A stretch of DNA of 64,000 bases from Streptomyces sp. NRRL F-5126 (GCF_000721265.1 NZ_JOFZ01000006.1:620001-684000), one strand, 5' to 3'. Shown: positions 49,201 through 57,644, counted from the first letter of the stretch. Notes: generated by a model not told the origin, from the sequence alone. Numbers and translations: made by a program.

Positions 49201-49723
49201 GCGCTGAACCGGTGCGGTGGCCCGTACCACCCGTCAACGTCAGCAGTGCGCCGTCCGCTCCTGCGGCGAGGGCGGCCGCATGGTTCGCCACCTTCACGGT
49301 CGCAGGGTCCGGGGCGGTGTCCGCGTGTGGCGATGCGGCGGCCAGCTTCACCGGAAGGCCTCCGACGGAAACGGCCTTGGCGGCGTGGCCTGCGGATGGG
49401 ACCGAGAGGGTGGCGTCGGCCGTCTTCGGCCACTTCACCGCCTTGTTCACGGTGGCGGACGTCCGTGCGGCCGCCGCCTTCGCCGGGTTCTTCGGCTTCG
49501 CGGTCCTGGCCTTGAACGGAACGGCGGTGCCGGGCTTCGACTGCTGTGCCTGCACGGTGCGGTGTCCGTGGTGCTCGTTGGCCCAGGCGGCAGGCGCCGT
49601 GCCGAGCAGGGAGGCGGTGGCCGCTCCCGTCACCAGTGCGGCGACCCAGCCCCGTATGCGACTGAACCGCTGTCCGCGCCAGGCGGGCGCTCTGAACGGG
49701 CCCGCGTGTGTGCCGCCACGCAT
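43232..49723 (-). CDS. RHS-repeat polymorphic toxin, secreted
   Basis: A 2163-residue secreted giant. It has a signal peptide (about 1-47, ending PAAWANEH) and an N-terminal region with a SpvB-like stretch (about 250-550: GAGSYKATSLSPSASW, LAINYDSGSVDGRLPS). A long field of YD-type RHS repeats (YDSQGRVTSVADADGN, YDYELSN, YDLLGRKTSTTDPDGG) forms a cocoon. The RHS core end (LTDRHGTASTQID, YDTTTGRFVSLDPLLQ) lies at about 1760-1845. Then come a variable region with a Gly/Ala-rich hydrophobic segment (about 1950-1990) and a C-terminal tip of about 100 residues (VHWFRNLDNGDNFEYKFKLDYP) from low-GC DNA. No known nuclease motif is seen. Start ATG 49723 has GGAG upstream. Confidence 0.88.
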   Translation of the reverse strand: MRGGTHAGPFRAPAWRGQRFSRIRGWVAALVTGAATASLLGTAPAAWANEHHGHRTVQAQQSKPGTAVPFKARTAKPKNPAKAAAARTSATVNKAVKWPKTADATLSVPSAGHAAKAVSVGGLPVKLAAASPHADTAPDPATVKVANHAAALAAGADGALLTLTGGTGHRTGSAQLTLDYSGFADAYGGDYASRLSLVRLPACALTSPGTPGCLTRTPVKTHNDIRHHTLTATVTVPQHTTTGLWQSAVEMSASPATVRTAAGNGFTVLAATTAPTSGAGSYKATSLSPSASWQAGGSSGDFNWSYPLSVPPSAGGPAPTLAINYDSGSVDGRLPSTNNQPSWVGEGWDLPTSYIERSYDSCDDDGQSKKQDECWAGDNAVLMLNGHSTRLVKDTKTGDWHPEGDNGERIVRSTGAVNGDNDGEYWTVTTTDGTQYVFGKNRLPGWSTGKPETNSTWNVPVFGDDSGEPCHASTFAASSCDQAWRWNLDYVVDTHGNAMSYWYTKESNHYAKDGTTTADGTSYDRGGYLTRIDYGITSSTVFGTAPDQVAFTTAERCLPTSTEKCDSLTSTTAKYWPDVPYDEICDSGKVCKDDPAPTFFSRKRLTAVTTKVWDASASPAAYRDVDSWKLDQSFPDPGDGTSAGLWLKSITRTGEDGKAVAMKPVTFTGVQMANRVDTTHDDIAALIKWRVRTITSETGSVLTVNYSDPQCVVGSNMPSAPDADTKLCYPTYWQPPYTDAPQLDYFHKYLVEQVNESDPTGGAPLKETDYTYNGAPAWHYDIDDVTSPAKRITWSQWRGYGSVTTTTGDAQSTRTKTVDTYFRGMDGDKQADGSKRSVKITDSKGTAVTDANPLAGSVRESITYNGTHEVSGTITDEWYHQTGTDGTRTSDYVAPSAVYKRTDLASGGTRNTAVHTTYDPVTGATLQVDDSGDTATTGDEQCTRNTLVNNDSAWLRAVPTRVEIVDVPCGTTPKRPDDVISDNRTLYDGQTFGAAPTKGDETSTQRLTSYKDGSPVYQTVSTSAYDSQGRVTSVADADGNTTKTAYTPATGGPLTSTVSYDAKNYKTTTDYDPARGLATSAIDPNNKRTDYAYDALGRLTSLWQPNRSKAVGQTASLVYDYELSNTSASYVRTGKLRNDGSTYDYSYAIYDALLRPRQTQTPAPGGGRVISETKYDTRGLAVEADADYSDGSDASGTLANITSAQPSQTLTTYDGDSRATAKDFYADGTKKWTTTTTYGGDRTTVVPPKGGVATTTLVDTLGRTTETRDYDNGTASGSYTAIDYRYDAKSRLAQITDADGNSWHYGYDLLGRKTSTTDPDGGTSTTTYDDLDRTTSTTDSRGKTLSYTYDVLGRKTGEYDGTVQDADHQLAKWTYDTIAKGKPSASIRYVGGSGTGGKAYTSQTLSYDSLYHPTFTRVTVPSVAGEEALAGTYSFGSAYNLDGTQYSASDPAVGGLPRESEIFGYNELGMPKSLKGASGYVLNTDYTKPGDVSQVTLGTSTADSAKWVQISNTYEDGTRRLDRQLVTDDTDSAPVQDTHYTYDDSGNPTSVDTRADGANDTQCYRYDGHDRLTQAWTPTNGCAADPSEAMLGGPAPYWQTYGYDPVGDRTTLVDHGATSGTSDKTTTYTYPVPGTDQPHTLDSSVTTQTGQPDTTASYAYDKAGNTTTRTVGGKTQHLEWDDEGNLAKVTNADGTSVSYVYDADGNRLLSRDTSGTTLYLGDMEIHLAPGASTATGTRYYAWAGQTVAVRTSDGKLDWVLTDRHGTASTQIDNTTQAVVRRYTDPYGNARGPGADGSGTGNPDSTDWLGDKGFVGGIQDKGTGLTHLGARDYDTTTGRFVSLDPLLQTNISQTINGYTYAADNPVTSSDPTGEGLACGGPGMPGCGSGVVTHGDGSLSHHGKATGGGTASHYAGYEGGGSYHPTTHKSCWYCSAWSGVSHFGSSVGHGIAHAAKAVYHAVTKHPVMAAATAGGAILFGACTFFTAGICGLGALAGAGAEAGGAAVAGGAAAEAGEGAAIAAEGTAVGAEESASAAGAGEAASEADATASDGSADPLKRLSESESAKPNKGPIPDHIPNDYYDQLAMQGAKAPGAGTVILRTLGDTPRLEANYGPGQWVKMQSTLDDASGKAIRTVHWFRNLDNGDNFEYKFKLDYPQMEPNVR

Positions 49724-49816
49724 GTTGAACTCCGCATCCTTCGGTGGTGCGAACCGATGTGCCACGGACGCCGCCGCGGGGTTTCTGCCGTCTGGAACCG
49801 TGGGTGCTGACAGGGA

Positions 49817-52800
49817 TCAGAGCGGGAAGAGGTACTCGTCGTAGTACATCTGCGCGATGTCCGGACCGGACATCACACCGGTCCAGACGCGCACGCGCTG
49901 GACGAGGCCGGTCGCGTAGTCGCCGTAACCGCCTGATGCGGTGCGGCCACGCCCGATCGAGAAGGTCCCGGTCGCCTGCCACGGCTTGTCGAACGTGACT
50001 CCTCCGTCGGAGCCCTCGTCGGACGCACTGTCGCCGACCGTGCCCTGAGCGACGCCGTTGACGTACAGCGTCAGGTTCTGGTGCGCCGCGTCGTAGACGC
50101 CGGTGAGCAGCGTCCACTCCGTCGGGTCCGCGAGTGCCGCGGAGCCGATATCGGTCGGGTCGGACACGACGGTCGCCGTGGTGGAGTCGGCTGTCGTCCT
50201 GCCGAACATCCAGGCGCCCTCGGTCGATCCGGCGGGCTGGCTGTACCACAGCGACCAGGAGTCGCGTTTGCCACCGGACTGGCCGGCGATCGTGACGGTG
50301 TGGGCCACCGAGGTGTCCGCCAGAGAGGCCGCGTCCAGCTTCGCCCAGGCGGCGATGGTGAAGGCCCCCTGGGAGTCGACCACGGGCCCGGCCGCCGACA
50401 CGTAGCCGTTCGACGTTCCGTCGAGCGCGAGGGCGTTGCCCATCCCGCCGTCGACGTCGTCCGTCCAGGAGGCGCCGCTACCAAGGGTGGCCGTGTGGCC
50501 GTAGCCCGAGGTGTCCTGCGCCGTGGAGCCGGAGGTTCCGCCGAGTTCCCAGTCAGCGGCGAGAGTCGGACGGGCGTCGCCCTGGGCGTCCGTCATGTCC
50601 TGGAGGTCAGCGACTTCGTCCGCGGACATGATGCGGTTCCACAGGCGGACGTCGTCGATCTGGCCGGTGAAGTAGTCGGTGAACGAACCGCCGTACTGGC
50701 CGCGCCCGATCTGGAGCCCACCCGTGGCCTTCCACGGTGTGGTGAAGGAGACGGGGTCGCCCTGCGGAACGCCGTTCACGTACAGCTGGATCGTCTGGGC
50801 CTGCGCGTCGTACACGCCGAGCAGGTGGGTCCATACGCCCATGGCCGGCGTCGCGGTGGAGACGGATCGCACGATGGTCGGCGTGGTGGAGTCGGACGTG
50901 TACCGGTTGAAGATCCACGCCTTGTACGCCGTGGAGTAGTACAGGGCGAACGACGAGCCGTGCGCACCCGCCTGTGCCGCGATGACCGAGTTGTGGGAGA
51001 GGTCGGTGAGGCGTGCCCAGCCGGAGATGCTGAAGGACTTCGTGGTGTCGAGTCCGGTGCCACTGACCGCGGCGTAGCCGCTGCTTCCGTCGACGGCAAG
51101 GGATTCGCCGGACCTGGCGAACTTCGACCAGGACGCACCGGATGCCGAGAGCGTGGCCGCGTGGGAGCCGGCGCCGTCCGCCGCCGAACCGCCGCTCCCC
51201 TCGTCGAAGGCCCACGAATCGACCGGCGGCGCGCCGGCGCCGACCTTGAAGAAGTACGTGCAGCTCGCGGACACGTTTCCCGCCGCGTCGGCCGTCTGTA
51301 CGGTCAGCGCGTTGAGTCCGCGCACGTCAGGCGCGAGGTTCAGGGCGAGGCTCGATGTGGGTGACGAGAACGACTTCGTGACCTGCCGCCCTTGGTTGAG
51401 CGTGTAGGTGTACTTGACCACGTCGGACGCACCGGCGTGGAGCGTGAAGGTGGCAGGTGCCCCCACGCCGCCGGAGGCGGAGCAGGAGTCGGGGTCGTCG
51501 GCGGTCGCGCACTCCGGGTACGCGATCGAGGTGACGGTGGGTGGCGCGGGCCTGCTGGTGTCGACGTGGAAGGCACAGGCCCCGATCGTCGTCCAACCGG
51601 AATACATGGACGCGCTCTTGCCGCCGAACGAATACTGGTACACCGTCCTGGCCTTGAACCAGTAGGTCTGCCCGTTCTTGAGAGTCGGGGTCTTCCACGT
51701 TCCTGCCTTGCCGGACGTCGTCCACGAGGACGGGCTGCCGGAGGCGACCAGTGGATCAGGGATGTTCGGGTCGTACCGGTAGAGCTGGAAGTTGGGGCGC
51801 AGCTTCGACTGGGAGCCGTCGGCCGACTTGGGGGACGCGCTCAGTGTCGGTGTGAGCGTGCGGATGTTCACGGCAACGCTCGAACTCTTGCCGCAGGCGA
51901 GATTCGGGGAGGAGAGCTTGAGGGAGGTGGGCGTGCTCGGCTTGGACACGAAGGTGACGGAGAGCGTCGGCTTCTTGGTCGCCGGAGAGGCGAACTGCTT
52001 CCACTCAAGGTCGTTCGACTCGCTGCTGGCGCGAAGTCCCACCGTGGTCGTGGCGCCGGAGCGGGCAGCGCCGTAGGCCACCGCACTCGTCGCGTCGAAG
52101 GAGACGTTGCCGCCGGGGCATGAGGAGGAATAGCCCTTGGCCGCGGAGACGGTGTCGATCCTCGACATCCAGGACGGCTGCCGCTTCCATGTGGACGCGG
52201 ACGAGATGCCGCCGGTGTGCCACAACTCGACAGGTTGCTTGGTGCAGTTCGCCGCCCATACCTCCAACGCGGTGAAAGTGGCCGAGAGGATCTTCTTTCC
52301 GCTGAGGCTGTGGGTGTCGAACTGGTAGAGGGAGCGGACGACCTTGCTGTCCGCCCACGAGTCGTAGCCGGATCCCAGGGTGTGCTTGGTCTTCCAGAAG
52401 GAGGTCGACGGCTGGCCCGACCACAGGGCCGTCCAGCCCGCGAGGGACGAACTGGTCGTCTGCGGGTCGAGGACGACCGGGTACGTCGTGGTGGGATCGC
52501 TCAGGAACGACTGGTCGGGCGAGACGGACAGCACGTCACCCGTGGCGGTGACCCCCATGACCGTCGTTTTGGCGCCCGGCCCGGGGCCGTCCGCGGCGTC
52601 GGCGGGGGTGGTTTCGGCGGACGAAGCGGCCGGATCCACGGCAGCCGCAGCGCCGGACGAGGCACTGCGGCTCGCGGTGTCCGAGGTGGCGGAAGGATCG
52701 GTGGTGGGCGCGGGCGTGGAGTCCCACATCAACGCGGTGCCCGTGGTGAACTGCGGGCGGCCTGAGCCATCGACGAGGGCCACCCCGCCGTCCGCCTGCG

Positions 52801-53473
52801 AGGTCAGGGTCACGCCGCTGGTCTCCACGGGGAAGCTCACCGTGGCGAGGTCGGGGTCGAGTGCGGCCTGGCGCGTCTTGACCACGAGGTTCTCGCTGAA
52901 CCCGTCAGGCAGCGCCGTCACCACGAGGTCCACGTCCGGGAGGACCGACGTGTATGTCGCGTCCGCACCGGACAGCGTCGGAGCGGGCAGTGTCCAGGGC
53001 GACTTGATGCTGTAGGAGACACCGCCCCGGGAGATCGTCGCCAATGGAGCGGATGATCCACCGCCGGAGAAGGTGATCTTCGAGGCTGTCGCCTTGGGGC
53101 TGATCGTGCCGCCGGGTGCGGACTGCAGTGTCGTGTCGATAGGCACCCAGTCGGACCCGACCTTGGCACGTTCCGGCACCACATCAGTGTTGAGTACGAA
53201 CGTGCCGTCCGGCTGGGCGGACACCGTCTGGGTGGGGGTGGTGTCGGCAGGGACATCCACGGGTGCCCCGGTCTCGGCCGCCTTTGCCGAGGCCTGGGCC
53301 TCCGGCGACAGGTCTTGTCCGGCGCTGTCCGCGGCGGAATGGACGGTCGCGGCCGAAGGCTGCGCTGCGGCGGCCCAGGCGCCCGCACCGAGGGCCGGTT
53401 GCACCGCGAGCACCGCGGCGACCAGCCATGCCCGCCCAGCCGGCATGCGTCTGCCCGTCTTGTTCCTGCCCAA
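49817..53473 (-). CDS. Secreted DNRLRE / twin LamG-domain protein, RHS partner
   Basis: A 1218-residue secreted protein read 93 bases before the RHS gene in the same direction. It has a signal peptide (about 1-36, GAWAAAAQP) and a DNRLRE-type beta-sandwich region (about 320-505, with WTALWSGQPSTSFWKT, WADSKVVRSLYQFDT and an LEVWAANCTKQPVELW core). Two fibronectin-like stretches follow, then two LamG jellyroll domains (about 750-960 and 970-1215; each with YYSTAYKAWIFNRYT- or YSQPAGSTEGAWMFGRT-like centres and an ALWNRIMSADEV- or RVWTGVMSGPDI-like end). A DNRLRE/LamG gene followed by RHS is recurrent in actinobacteria. It starts at TTG 53473 or ATG 53446. Confidence 0.85.
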   Translation of the reverse strand: MGRNKTGRRMPAGRAWLVAAVLAVQPALGAGAWAAAAQPSAATVHSAADSAGQDLSPEAQASAKAAETGAPVDVPADTTPTQTVSAQPDGTFVLNTDVVPERAKVGSDWVPIDTTLQSAPGGTISPKATASKITFSGGGSSAPLATISRGGVSYSIKSPWTLPAPTLSGADATYTSVLPDVDLVVTALPDGFSENLVVKTRQAALDPDLATVSFPVETSGVTLTSQADGGVALVDGSGRPQFTTGTALMWDSTPAPTTDPSATSDTASRSASSGAAAAVDPAASSAETTPADAADGPGPGAKTTVMGVTATGDVLSVSPDQSFLSDPTTTYPVVLDPQTTSSSLAGWTALWSGQPSTSFWKTKHTLGSGYDSWADSKVVRSLYQFDTHSLSGKKILSATFTALEVWAANCTKQPVELWHTGGISSASTWKRQPSWMSRIDTVSAAKGYSSSCPGGNVSFDATSAVAYGAARSGATTTVGLRASSESNDLEWKQFASPATKKPTLSVTFVSKPSTPTSLKLSSPNLACGKSSSVAVNIRTLTPTLSASPKSADGSQSKLRPNFQLYRYDPNIPDPLVASGSPSSWTTSGKAGTWKTPTLKNGQTYWFKARTVYQYSFGGKSASMYSGWTTIGACAFHVDTSRPAPPTVTSIAYPECATADDPDSCSASGGVGAPATFTLHAGASDVVKYTYTLNQGRQVTKSFSSPTSSLALNLAPDVRGLNALTVQTADAAGNVSASCTYFFKVGAGAPPVDSWAFDEGSGGSAADGAGSHAATLSASGASWSKFARSGESLAVDGSSGYAAVSGTGLDTTKSFSISGWARLTDLSHNSVIAAQAGAHGSSFALYYSTAYKAWIFNRYTSDSTTPTIVRSVSTATPAMGVWTHLLGVYDAQAQTIQLYVNGVPQGDPVSFTTPWKATGGLQIGRGQYGGSFTDYFTGQIDDVRLWNRIMSADEVADLQDMTDAQGDARPTLAADWELGGTSGSTAQDTSGYGHTATLGSGASWTDDVDGGMGNALALDGTSNGYVSAAGPVVDSQGAFTIAAWAKLDAASLADTSVAHTVTIAGQSGGKRDSWSLWYSQPAGSTEGAWMFGRTTADSTTATVVSDPTDIGSAALADPTEWTLLTGVYDAAHQNLTLYVNGVAQGTVGDSASDEGSDGGVTFDKPWQATGTFSIGRGRTASGGYGDYATGLVQRVRVWTGVMSGPDIAQMYYDEYLFPL

Positions 53474-53622
53474 CGTGTGCCCCCCCGGGCTTATGTACGT
53501 GCAGACACCACTTGTTTACATGTCCACGATCGCGACATCGATCATGGCGTAGTGCGCGACAAGGTGATGCAAACGGAACGGCAAGTTCGCCCTCGCCTTC
53601 CGTCACGGATCAGGCAAGATCG

Positions 53623-53655
53623 GAAAATTCTCGTCATATTCTCGACAGAATTTTC
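53623..53655. promoter_or_regulatory. AT-rich inverted repeat upstream of the DNRLRE/RHS operon
   Basis: GAAAATTCT-N15-AGAATTTTC, an unusually AT-rich perfect 9-bp repeat, lies 150 bases before the start of the 1218-residue gene and just after the phosphotransferase gene. It is either an operator for the RHS operon or a weak terminator. Confidence 0.5.
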
Positions 53656-53701
53656 GCATGTGTGAACATGTGGTGACCGCGTCCACCGGTCGCGTGCCGG
53701 G

Positions 53702-54799
53702 TCATCGGGACGCGGCCGACTCCCTCACGTCCCGCAGGGCCGCTTCGAGTTGGGGGCCCACGGTCTCGCGGGTCCAGGCGGCCTGTTCGGCCGGGTACCC
53801 GCGGGGCACCGCCTCCACCAGCATGATCAGGTACAGGTAGCAGCGGTAGAGGGCGACGCGCAGCCGGAGGGAGGCGTCGAAGTCCGCTCGGCCACCGGCG
53901 GCGGCGTAACCGGCGAGGAAGTCGGTTTCGCGCTCGATGTCGGCGAACAGGGCGAGCGAGACGAAGTCCGCGGCGGGGTCGCCCCAGAACATGCGCTCGC
54001 CGTCGATGATGCCGCCGAGGGTGAGCGAGCCGGGTTCGCCGTCGAGCAGCAAGTTGCCCTGCCACAGGTCGAAATGGACCAGGGCCGGGCGGACGACCTC
54101 GTCGAGGGCGTCGGAGGCCGCGCCCATGGTCGCGTGGATGCGGTCCGGGGTTTCCGGCAGCCAGGCACGGTAGCGGACCGCGTCCGCCAGGACGGCGTCG
54201 CTCATCGCCCTGAACGCCTGGCGCCAGGTTGCGGACAGCGGCCCCAGCGGCTGTGCCGGGTAGCCGAAGCCGGGCCCGGTGACAGCGTGGAGGCGGGCCA
54301 CTTCCCGTCCGACCTGGTGGCGCAGCCGACGTTCCTCGCCGCGGGTCATCGACGCCGCGTGCTCGGGCCACGGCACCCCGGGGCGAGCGGTCATGATCAC
54401 GTGCGGAACCACGGGCGGGGCCGGATCGAACGCGGCGTGCACGATTTCGGGCACCGGCGCGCCGACGGCGGACGCGGCGCGGTAGAAGGCCGCCTCGCCA
54501 CGGAGCAGGCCACGCTCGTAGCCCATGCCCGGCACGCCGGCAGGCGGAGGGATCTTGACGACCCACTCGCGACCGCCGGCGAACGTGACACGCACGACCG
54601 TGTTGTACGTCCCCCCGCTCAGCGGTGAGACGCGCGCGGCGGCCGGGTCGGCGACGCCCGCCGCCTCAAGTACCGCGGCGACGGCCGCCTCGCCGCCCTG
54701 CCCGTCTGGCCCCACGTCCGGCCCACCCCACTCCCGCCCGGGCGCGCCGTGCTCGCCATCGGTTGAGGGAACACGGTCGCGTGTCGCGAAGTCCATCAT
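53702..54799 (-). CDS. Aminoglycoside-phosphotransferase (APH)-family protein
   Basis: A 365-residue small-molecule kinase of the APH/choline-kinase fold, with the Brenner motif LVHFDLWQGNLLLD near residue 246 and the Mg site IIDGERMFWGDPAADF near 264. The N-lobe carries LSGGTYNTVVRV and the VVKIPPP Lys. A 40-residue Gly/Asp-rich leader precedes it. The family has many members that are not resistance enzymes; the substrate is unknown. GC is normal for the genome. It stands alone, 85 bases after the F420-reductase-like gene. Confidence 0.85.
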   Translation of the reverse strand: MMDFATRDRVPSTDGEHGAPGREWGGPDVGPDGQGGEAAVAAVLEAAGVADPAAARVSPLSGGTYNTVVRVTFAGGREWVVKIPPPAGVPGMGYERGLLRGEAAFYRAASAVGAPVPEIVHAAFDPAPPVVPHVIMTARPGVPWPEHAASMTRGEERRLRHQVGREVARLHAVTGPGFGYPAQPLGPLSATWRQAFRAMSDAVLADAVRYRAWLPETPDRIHATMGAASDALDEVVRPALVHFDLWQGNLLLDGEPGSLTLGGIIDGERMFWGDPAADFVSLALFADIERETDFLAGYAAAGGRADFDASLRLRVALYRCYLYLIMLVEAVPRGYPAEQAAWTRETVGPQLEAALRDVRESAASR

Positions 54800-54884
54800 G
54801 AGAGGCGGCCAAAAGACCGCCGGTCATGGGGACTTCCGTCTCGGCCGTGGGGTGCGCAGCGCTCACAGGGGCGGTGCCCTGCTC

Positions 54885-55508
54885 TCAGCCGGCGAACTCG
54901 TCGACGCCGAGGGCGAAGTCCCAGTGGCCGACCCCCTCTTGGGCGAGGCCCACCGTGACCAGGCCCATCCCCTCCAGCCAGTGCGCCATCTTCAGGCCGC
55001 CGACATCCAGCGGGCGCAGCCCGAGGCTCTCGACGAATGTCGCCACGTCCGCCTTGGCCTGGCCGCTGTCGCCGGCCATGAAGACGTTGGGCCGGCCGTT
55101 TTCCAGGACATTGCGGAAGATGGTGTTGAACGCCTTCACCACACTGGCGCCGGCCGGAGCCACCTTGGCGGCTTCCTGCGCGACCGACGTCTCCTCGCTG
55201 TGGGCCAGCCCGTCGAAAGTGGCGTTGAAGGGGTTGCTGATGTCGACGATGACCTTGCCCGCGAGGGCGTCTCCGTACTGGGCGACGACCGGAACGACGC
55301 CGTCGTACAACAGGGCCGTGATGACGATGTCCCCGGCGGGGACGGCGCCCCACTCGCCCGTTGTCGTGCCGCCGCCCAGAGCCTTGGCCAGGTCGTCGGC
55401 CTTGGCCTGATCGCGTCCCATGACCTCGACGGTGTTGCCGCCCGCCACCGCGAGCGTGCCGATGGCACGGGCCATGTTCCCCGTACCGATAAGAGTGATG
55501 CTGCTCAT
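54885..55508 (-). CDS. NADPH-dependent F420 reductase-like protein
   Basis: A 207-residue Rossmann protein of the NpdG/F420_oxidored family. GTGNMA (residues 8-13) binds the nucleotide, and the MGRD/ADDLAK stretch suits NADP. Other conserved parts are VIVDISNPFN, SVVKAFNTIF, VFMAGDS and WLEGMGLVTVGL. Family members shuttle hydride between NADP(H) and F420, or reduce small substrates. It is third in an operon-like row (SDR, SnoaL-like, this gene). Confidence 0.85.
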   Translation of the reverse strand: MSSITLIGTGNMARAIGTLAVAGGNTVEVMGRDQAKADDLAKALGGGTTTGEWGAVPAGDIVITALLYDGVVPVVAQYGDALAGKVIVDISNPFNATFDGLAHSEETSVAQEAAKVAPAGASVVKAFNTIFRNVLENGRPNVFMAGDSGQAKADVATFVESLGLRPLDVGGLKMAHWLEGMGLVTVGLAQEGVGHWDFALGVDEFAG

Positions 55509-55588
55509 GAGGTGTGCTCTCTTTCTGTACTCGACGTTTCGCTCTGTCCGGTGAATTCGGGATGCGTGGACCTGGGGTCCCTATCTCG

Positions 55589-56014
55589 TCACTCTCCCTC
55601 GGTGCGCAATTCCCACGGCCGCATTCCGGCGAAAGGCGCGAGGTGGCCCTGCATCTCTACGGCGGACGGCAGCGGGCGCCAGAATATGGTCACCTCGGCA
55701 ATCCTGCCGTCCGCGTCGAGCAGGATGTAGTCCATCCCGTCGACCGCCGTGTCCTCGATCCGCAGCCGGAAGAATGCCGCGTGGTGGGAATCGCCGCTGA
55801 GGATTTCCTTGTAGGTGAGTTCCGCCGCCACCGCGGAGACTCCTTGGATGGCCGCTGTGACGGCGTCGCGGCCGGTGAGCGGCTCATCGTCGAGCGGGCT
55901 GATCAGCACCACGTCCTCGGCGAGGACACGGGCGAGAGCGTCTTTGTCCGCGCCGCCGTGCATGGAGTCGACGAAGGATTCGACGGTGGCGCGGTGCTTG
56001 GCGAGCGTGGTCAT
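55589..56014 (-). CDS. SnoaL/NTF2-like protein
   Basis: A 141-residue cone-shaped NTF2 fold protein (KHRATVESFVDSMHGGADKDALARVLAEDVVLISPL..., AEVTIFWRPLPS). SnoaL-like proteins act as small isomerases/hydrolases or carry no enzymatic function. It starts behind GAGGAGGAG at ATG 56014, 32 bases after the SDR gene, and probably shares its message. Confidence 0.85.
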   Translation of the reverse strand: MTTLAKHRATVESFVDSMHGGADKDALARVLAEDVVLISPLDDEPLTGRDAVTAAIQGVSAVAAELTYKEILSGDSHHAAFFRLRIEDTAVDGMDYILLDADGRIAEVTIFWRPLPSAVEMQGHLAPFAGMRPWELRTEGE

Positions 56015-56046
56015 TGCTCCTCCTCGTTGTGCGTGTCGCCGCTGGT

Positions 56047-56781
56047 TCAGATGGCGGTGGTGCCGCCGTCCGCGACCAGTTCCAGGCCGTTGACGTAGCT
56101 GGAGTCGTCGGAGGCGAGGAAAAGGGCGATGGTGGCGATTTCGTCGGGGCGGCCCATCTTTCCGCGGGGAATGAGGGACTCGAATGCGGCCTTGGTCGCC
56201 TCGTCGAACAGTTCTTCCTGTTTGGCGGTGGCGACCTGGCCGGGGGTCAGGACGTTGACCCGGATCTTGCGGTCACGCAGTTCGTTGAGCCAGACGCGGG
56301 CCCAGGCCTGCTGGACGGCTTTGCTTCCCGCGTAGAGGCTCCAGCCGGGGAAGGCGCCGAGTGAGGCGTTGGACCCGGTCATGAGGATCGAGCCGTTGTC
56401 GTTCATCAGAGGCAGTGCCTTCTGGACGGTGAACAGGGTGCCGCGCGCGTTGAGCCAGAAAGCGCGGTGGAACTGCTCCTCGGTGATCTCGCCGAGGGCG
56501 GCGGGTTCGCCCATACCGGCGCTGGCCCACAGCACGTCGATCGAGCCCTTTTCCCGCTTGACGGTGTCGTACAAGCGGTCAAGGTCGTCCAGGTCGGAGG
56601 CGTCGCCCTGGACGGCGGTGACGTTGCGGCCGATCAGCCTGACGGCCTCGTCCAGCGCTTCCTGCCGCCGTGCCTGGATGAAGACGTGCGCTCCTTCCCG
56701 GACGAACAGTTCGGCGCCGGCCAATGCCATGCCGGTGGATCCGCCGGTGATCACCGCTACCTTGCCATCGAGCTTTCCCAT
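56047..56781 (-). CDS. Short-chain dehydrogenase/reductase
   Basis: A 244-residue classical SDR. The cofactor motif TGGSTGM (residues 12-18) is preceded by VAVITG; an Arg in IQARR favours NADP. The catalytic Ser is in TGSNAS, and the Tyr and Lys in YAGSK. The C-terminus ends with the SDR NGLELVADGG. ATG 56781 is used because GGAG lies four bases upstream. It is divergent from tetR 56920, which likely controls this SDR/SnoaL/F420-reductase-like row. Confidence 0.9.
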   Translation of the reverse strand: MGKLDGKVAVITGGSTGMALAGAELFVREGAHVFIQARRQEALDEAVRLIGRNVTAVQGDASDLDDLDRLYDTVKREKGSIDVLWASAGMGEPAALGEITEEQFHRAFWLNARGTLFTVQKALPLMNDNGSILMTGSNASLGAFPGWSLYAGSKAVQQAWARVWLNELRDRKIRVNVLTPGQVATAKQEELFDEATKAAFESLIPRGKMGRPDEIATIALFLASDDSSYVNGLELVADGGTTAI

Positions 56782-56919
56782 GATCACTCCGCTGAATCGG
56801 TGGGTATCCGGAACAGCCCGGTTCTTACATAAACCAAGCCGTGTACTTAACGTACGGGACAGCACGGCGGGGCGCAAGCTATGTAGACCGATCTGTACCC
56901 AACGGCCTATGCTGGAGTC

Positions 56920-57552
56920 ATGACGGAGTTGGAGAAGGGGCCCCTGGGCCGGCGCCGCGGCAGGGGCGCACGCGAGCGCATCCTCAGCGCGTCACAGCAG
57001 CTGTTCCGCGATCAGGGCATCAACCGCACCGGCATGGACCAGCTCAGCGCCGTGGCCCAGGTGTCCAAGCGCACGGCCTACCAGCACTTCAGCAGCAAGG
57101 ACGAACTCGTCGCGGAGTACCTGCGCCAATTCGATCCCGATGTCATGCCCGGAGTGTTCGACCGCACCGACCTCACACCCCGCGAACGGCTGCTCGCCGC
57201 CTTCGAGATGCCCGCGTCCACGCCCCTGTGCCCCTACATCGCGGCGAGCGTCGAACTCCACGACCCCGAGCACCCCGCGTCGCAGTACGCGCGCGACTAC
57301 AAGACCGCCATCGCCGCGCGGCTCACCGAAACCGCCCGCGAGGCCGGCGCCACCGACCCCGAGCAACTCGGCGAACAGCTGGCGCTGCTCATCGACGGCG
57401 CCTCGGCCCGCACCCGGGTGCTCAACAGCGCGTCGTGGCCCACCGCGGCCGCCATCGCCGCCGTCCTCATCGACAACGCCGTCCCCGCGTCGTCTCCCCG
57501 GCAGCCCGGCGATGACCGCGGGGCCGCCGGGTCTGCTCCCGTTCCTGTGTGA
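56920..57552 (+). CDS. TetR-family regulator (divergent from SDR row)
   Basis: A 210-residue repressor. HTH residues are about 22-68: ERILSASQQLFRDQGINRTGMDQLSAVAQVSKRTAYQHFSSKDEL. The ligand domain contains a Cys in PLCPYIA and the TetR_C_7/YcdC-like LCPY...PASQYARDYK. Only 138 bases separate it from the SDR start. There TAGACCGATCTGTA lies about 35 bases before the ATG, an imperfect TetR-like palindrome. It probably represses the divergent row. Confidence 0.9.
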   Translation: MTELEKGPLGRRRGRGARERILSASQQLFRDQGINRTGMDQLSAVAQVSKRTAYQHFSSKDELVAEYLRQFDPDVMPGVFDRTDLTPRERLLAAFEMPASTPLCPYIAASVELHDPEHPASQYARDYKTAIAARLTETAREAGATDPEQLGEQLALLIDGASARTRVLNSASWPTAAAIAAVLIDNAVPASSPRQPGDDRGAAGSAPVPV

Positions 57553-57644
57553 GACCGGTGACGGCCCGGTGACGCCTCGCCGGCCGGAAGACGATGTCGG
57601 GTTCGGCGCGGCCGGATCGAGAGCCGCAACACCGGCGAAGAAGG

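Noticed and set aside
53702-54799. Aminoglycoside resistance gene
   Set aside because: The fold is right, but the family is broad and this copy has no feature that ties it to antibiotic modification.
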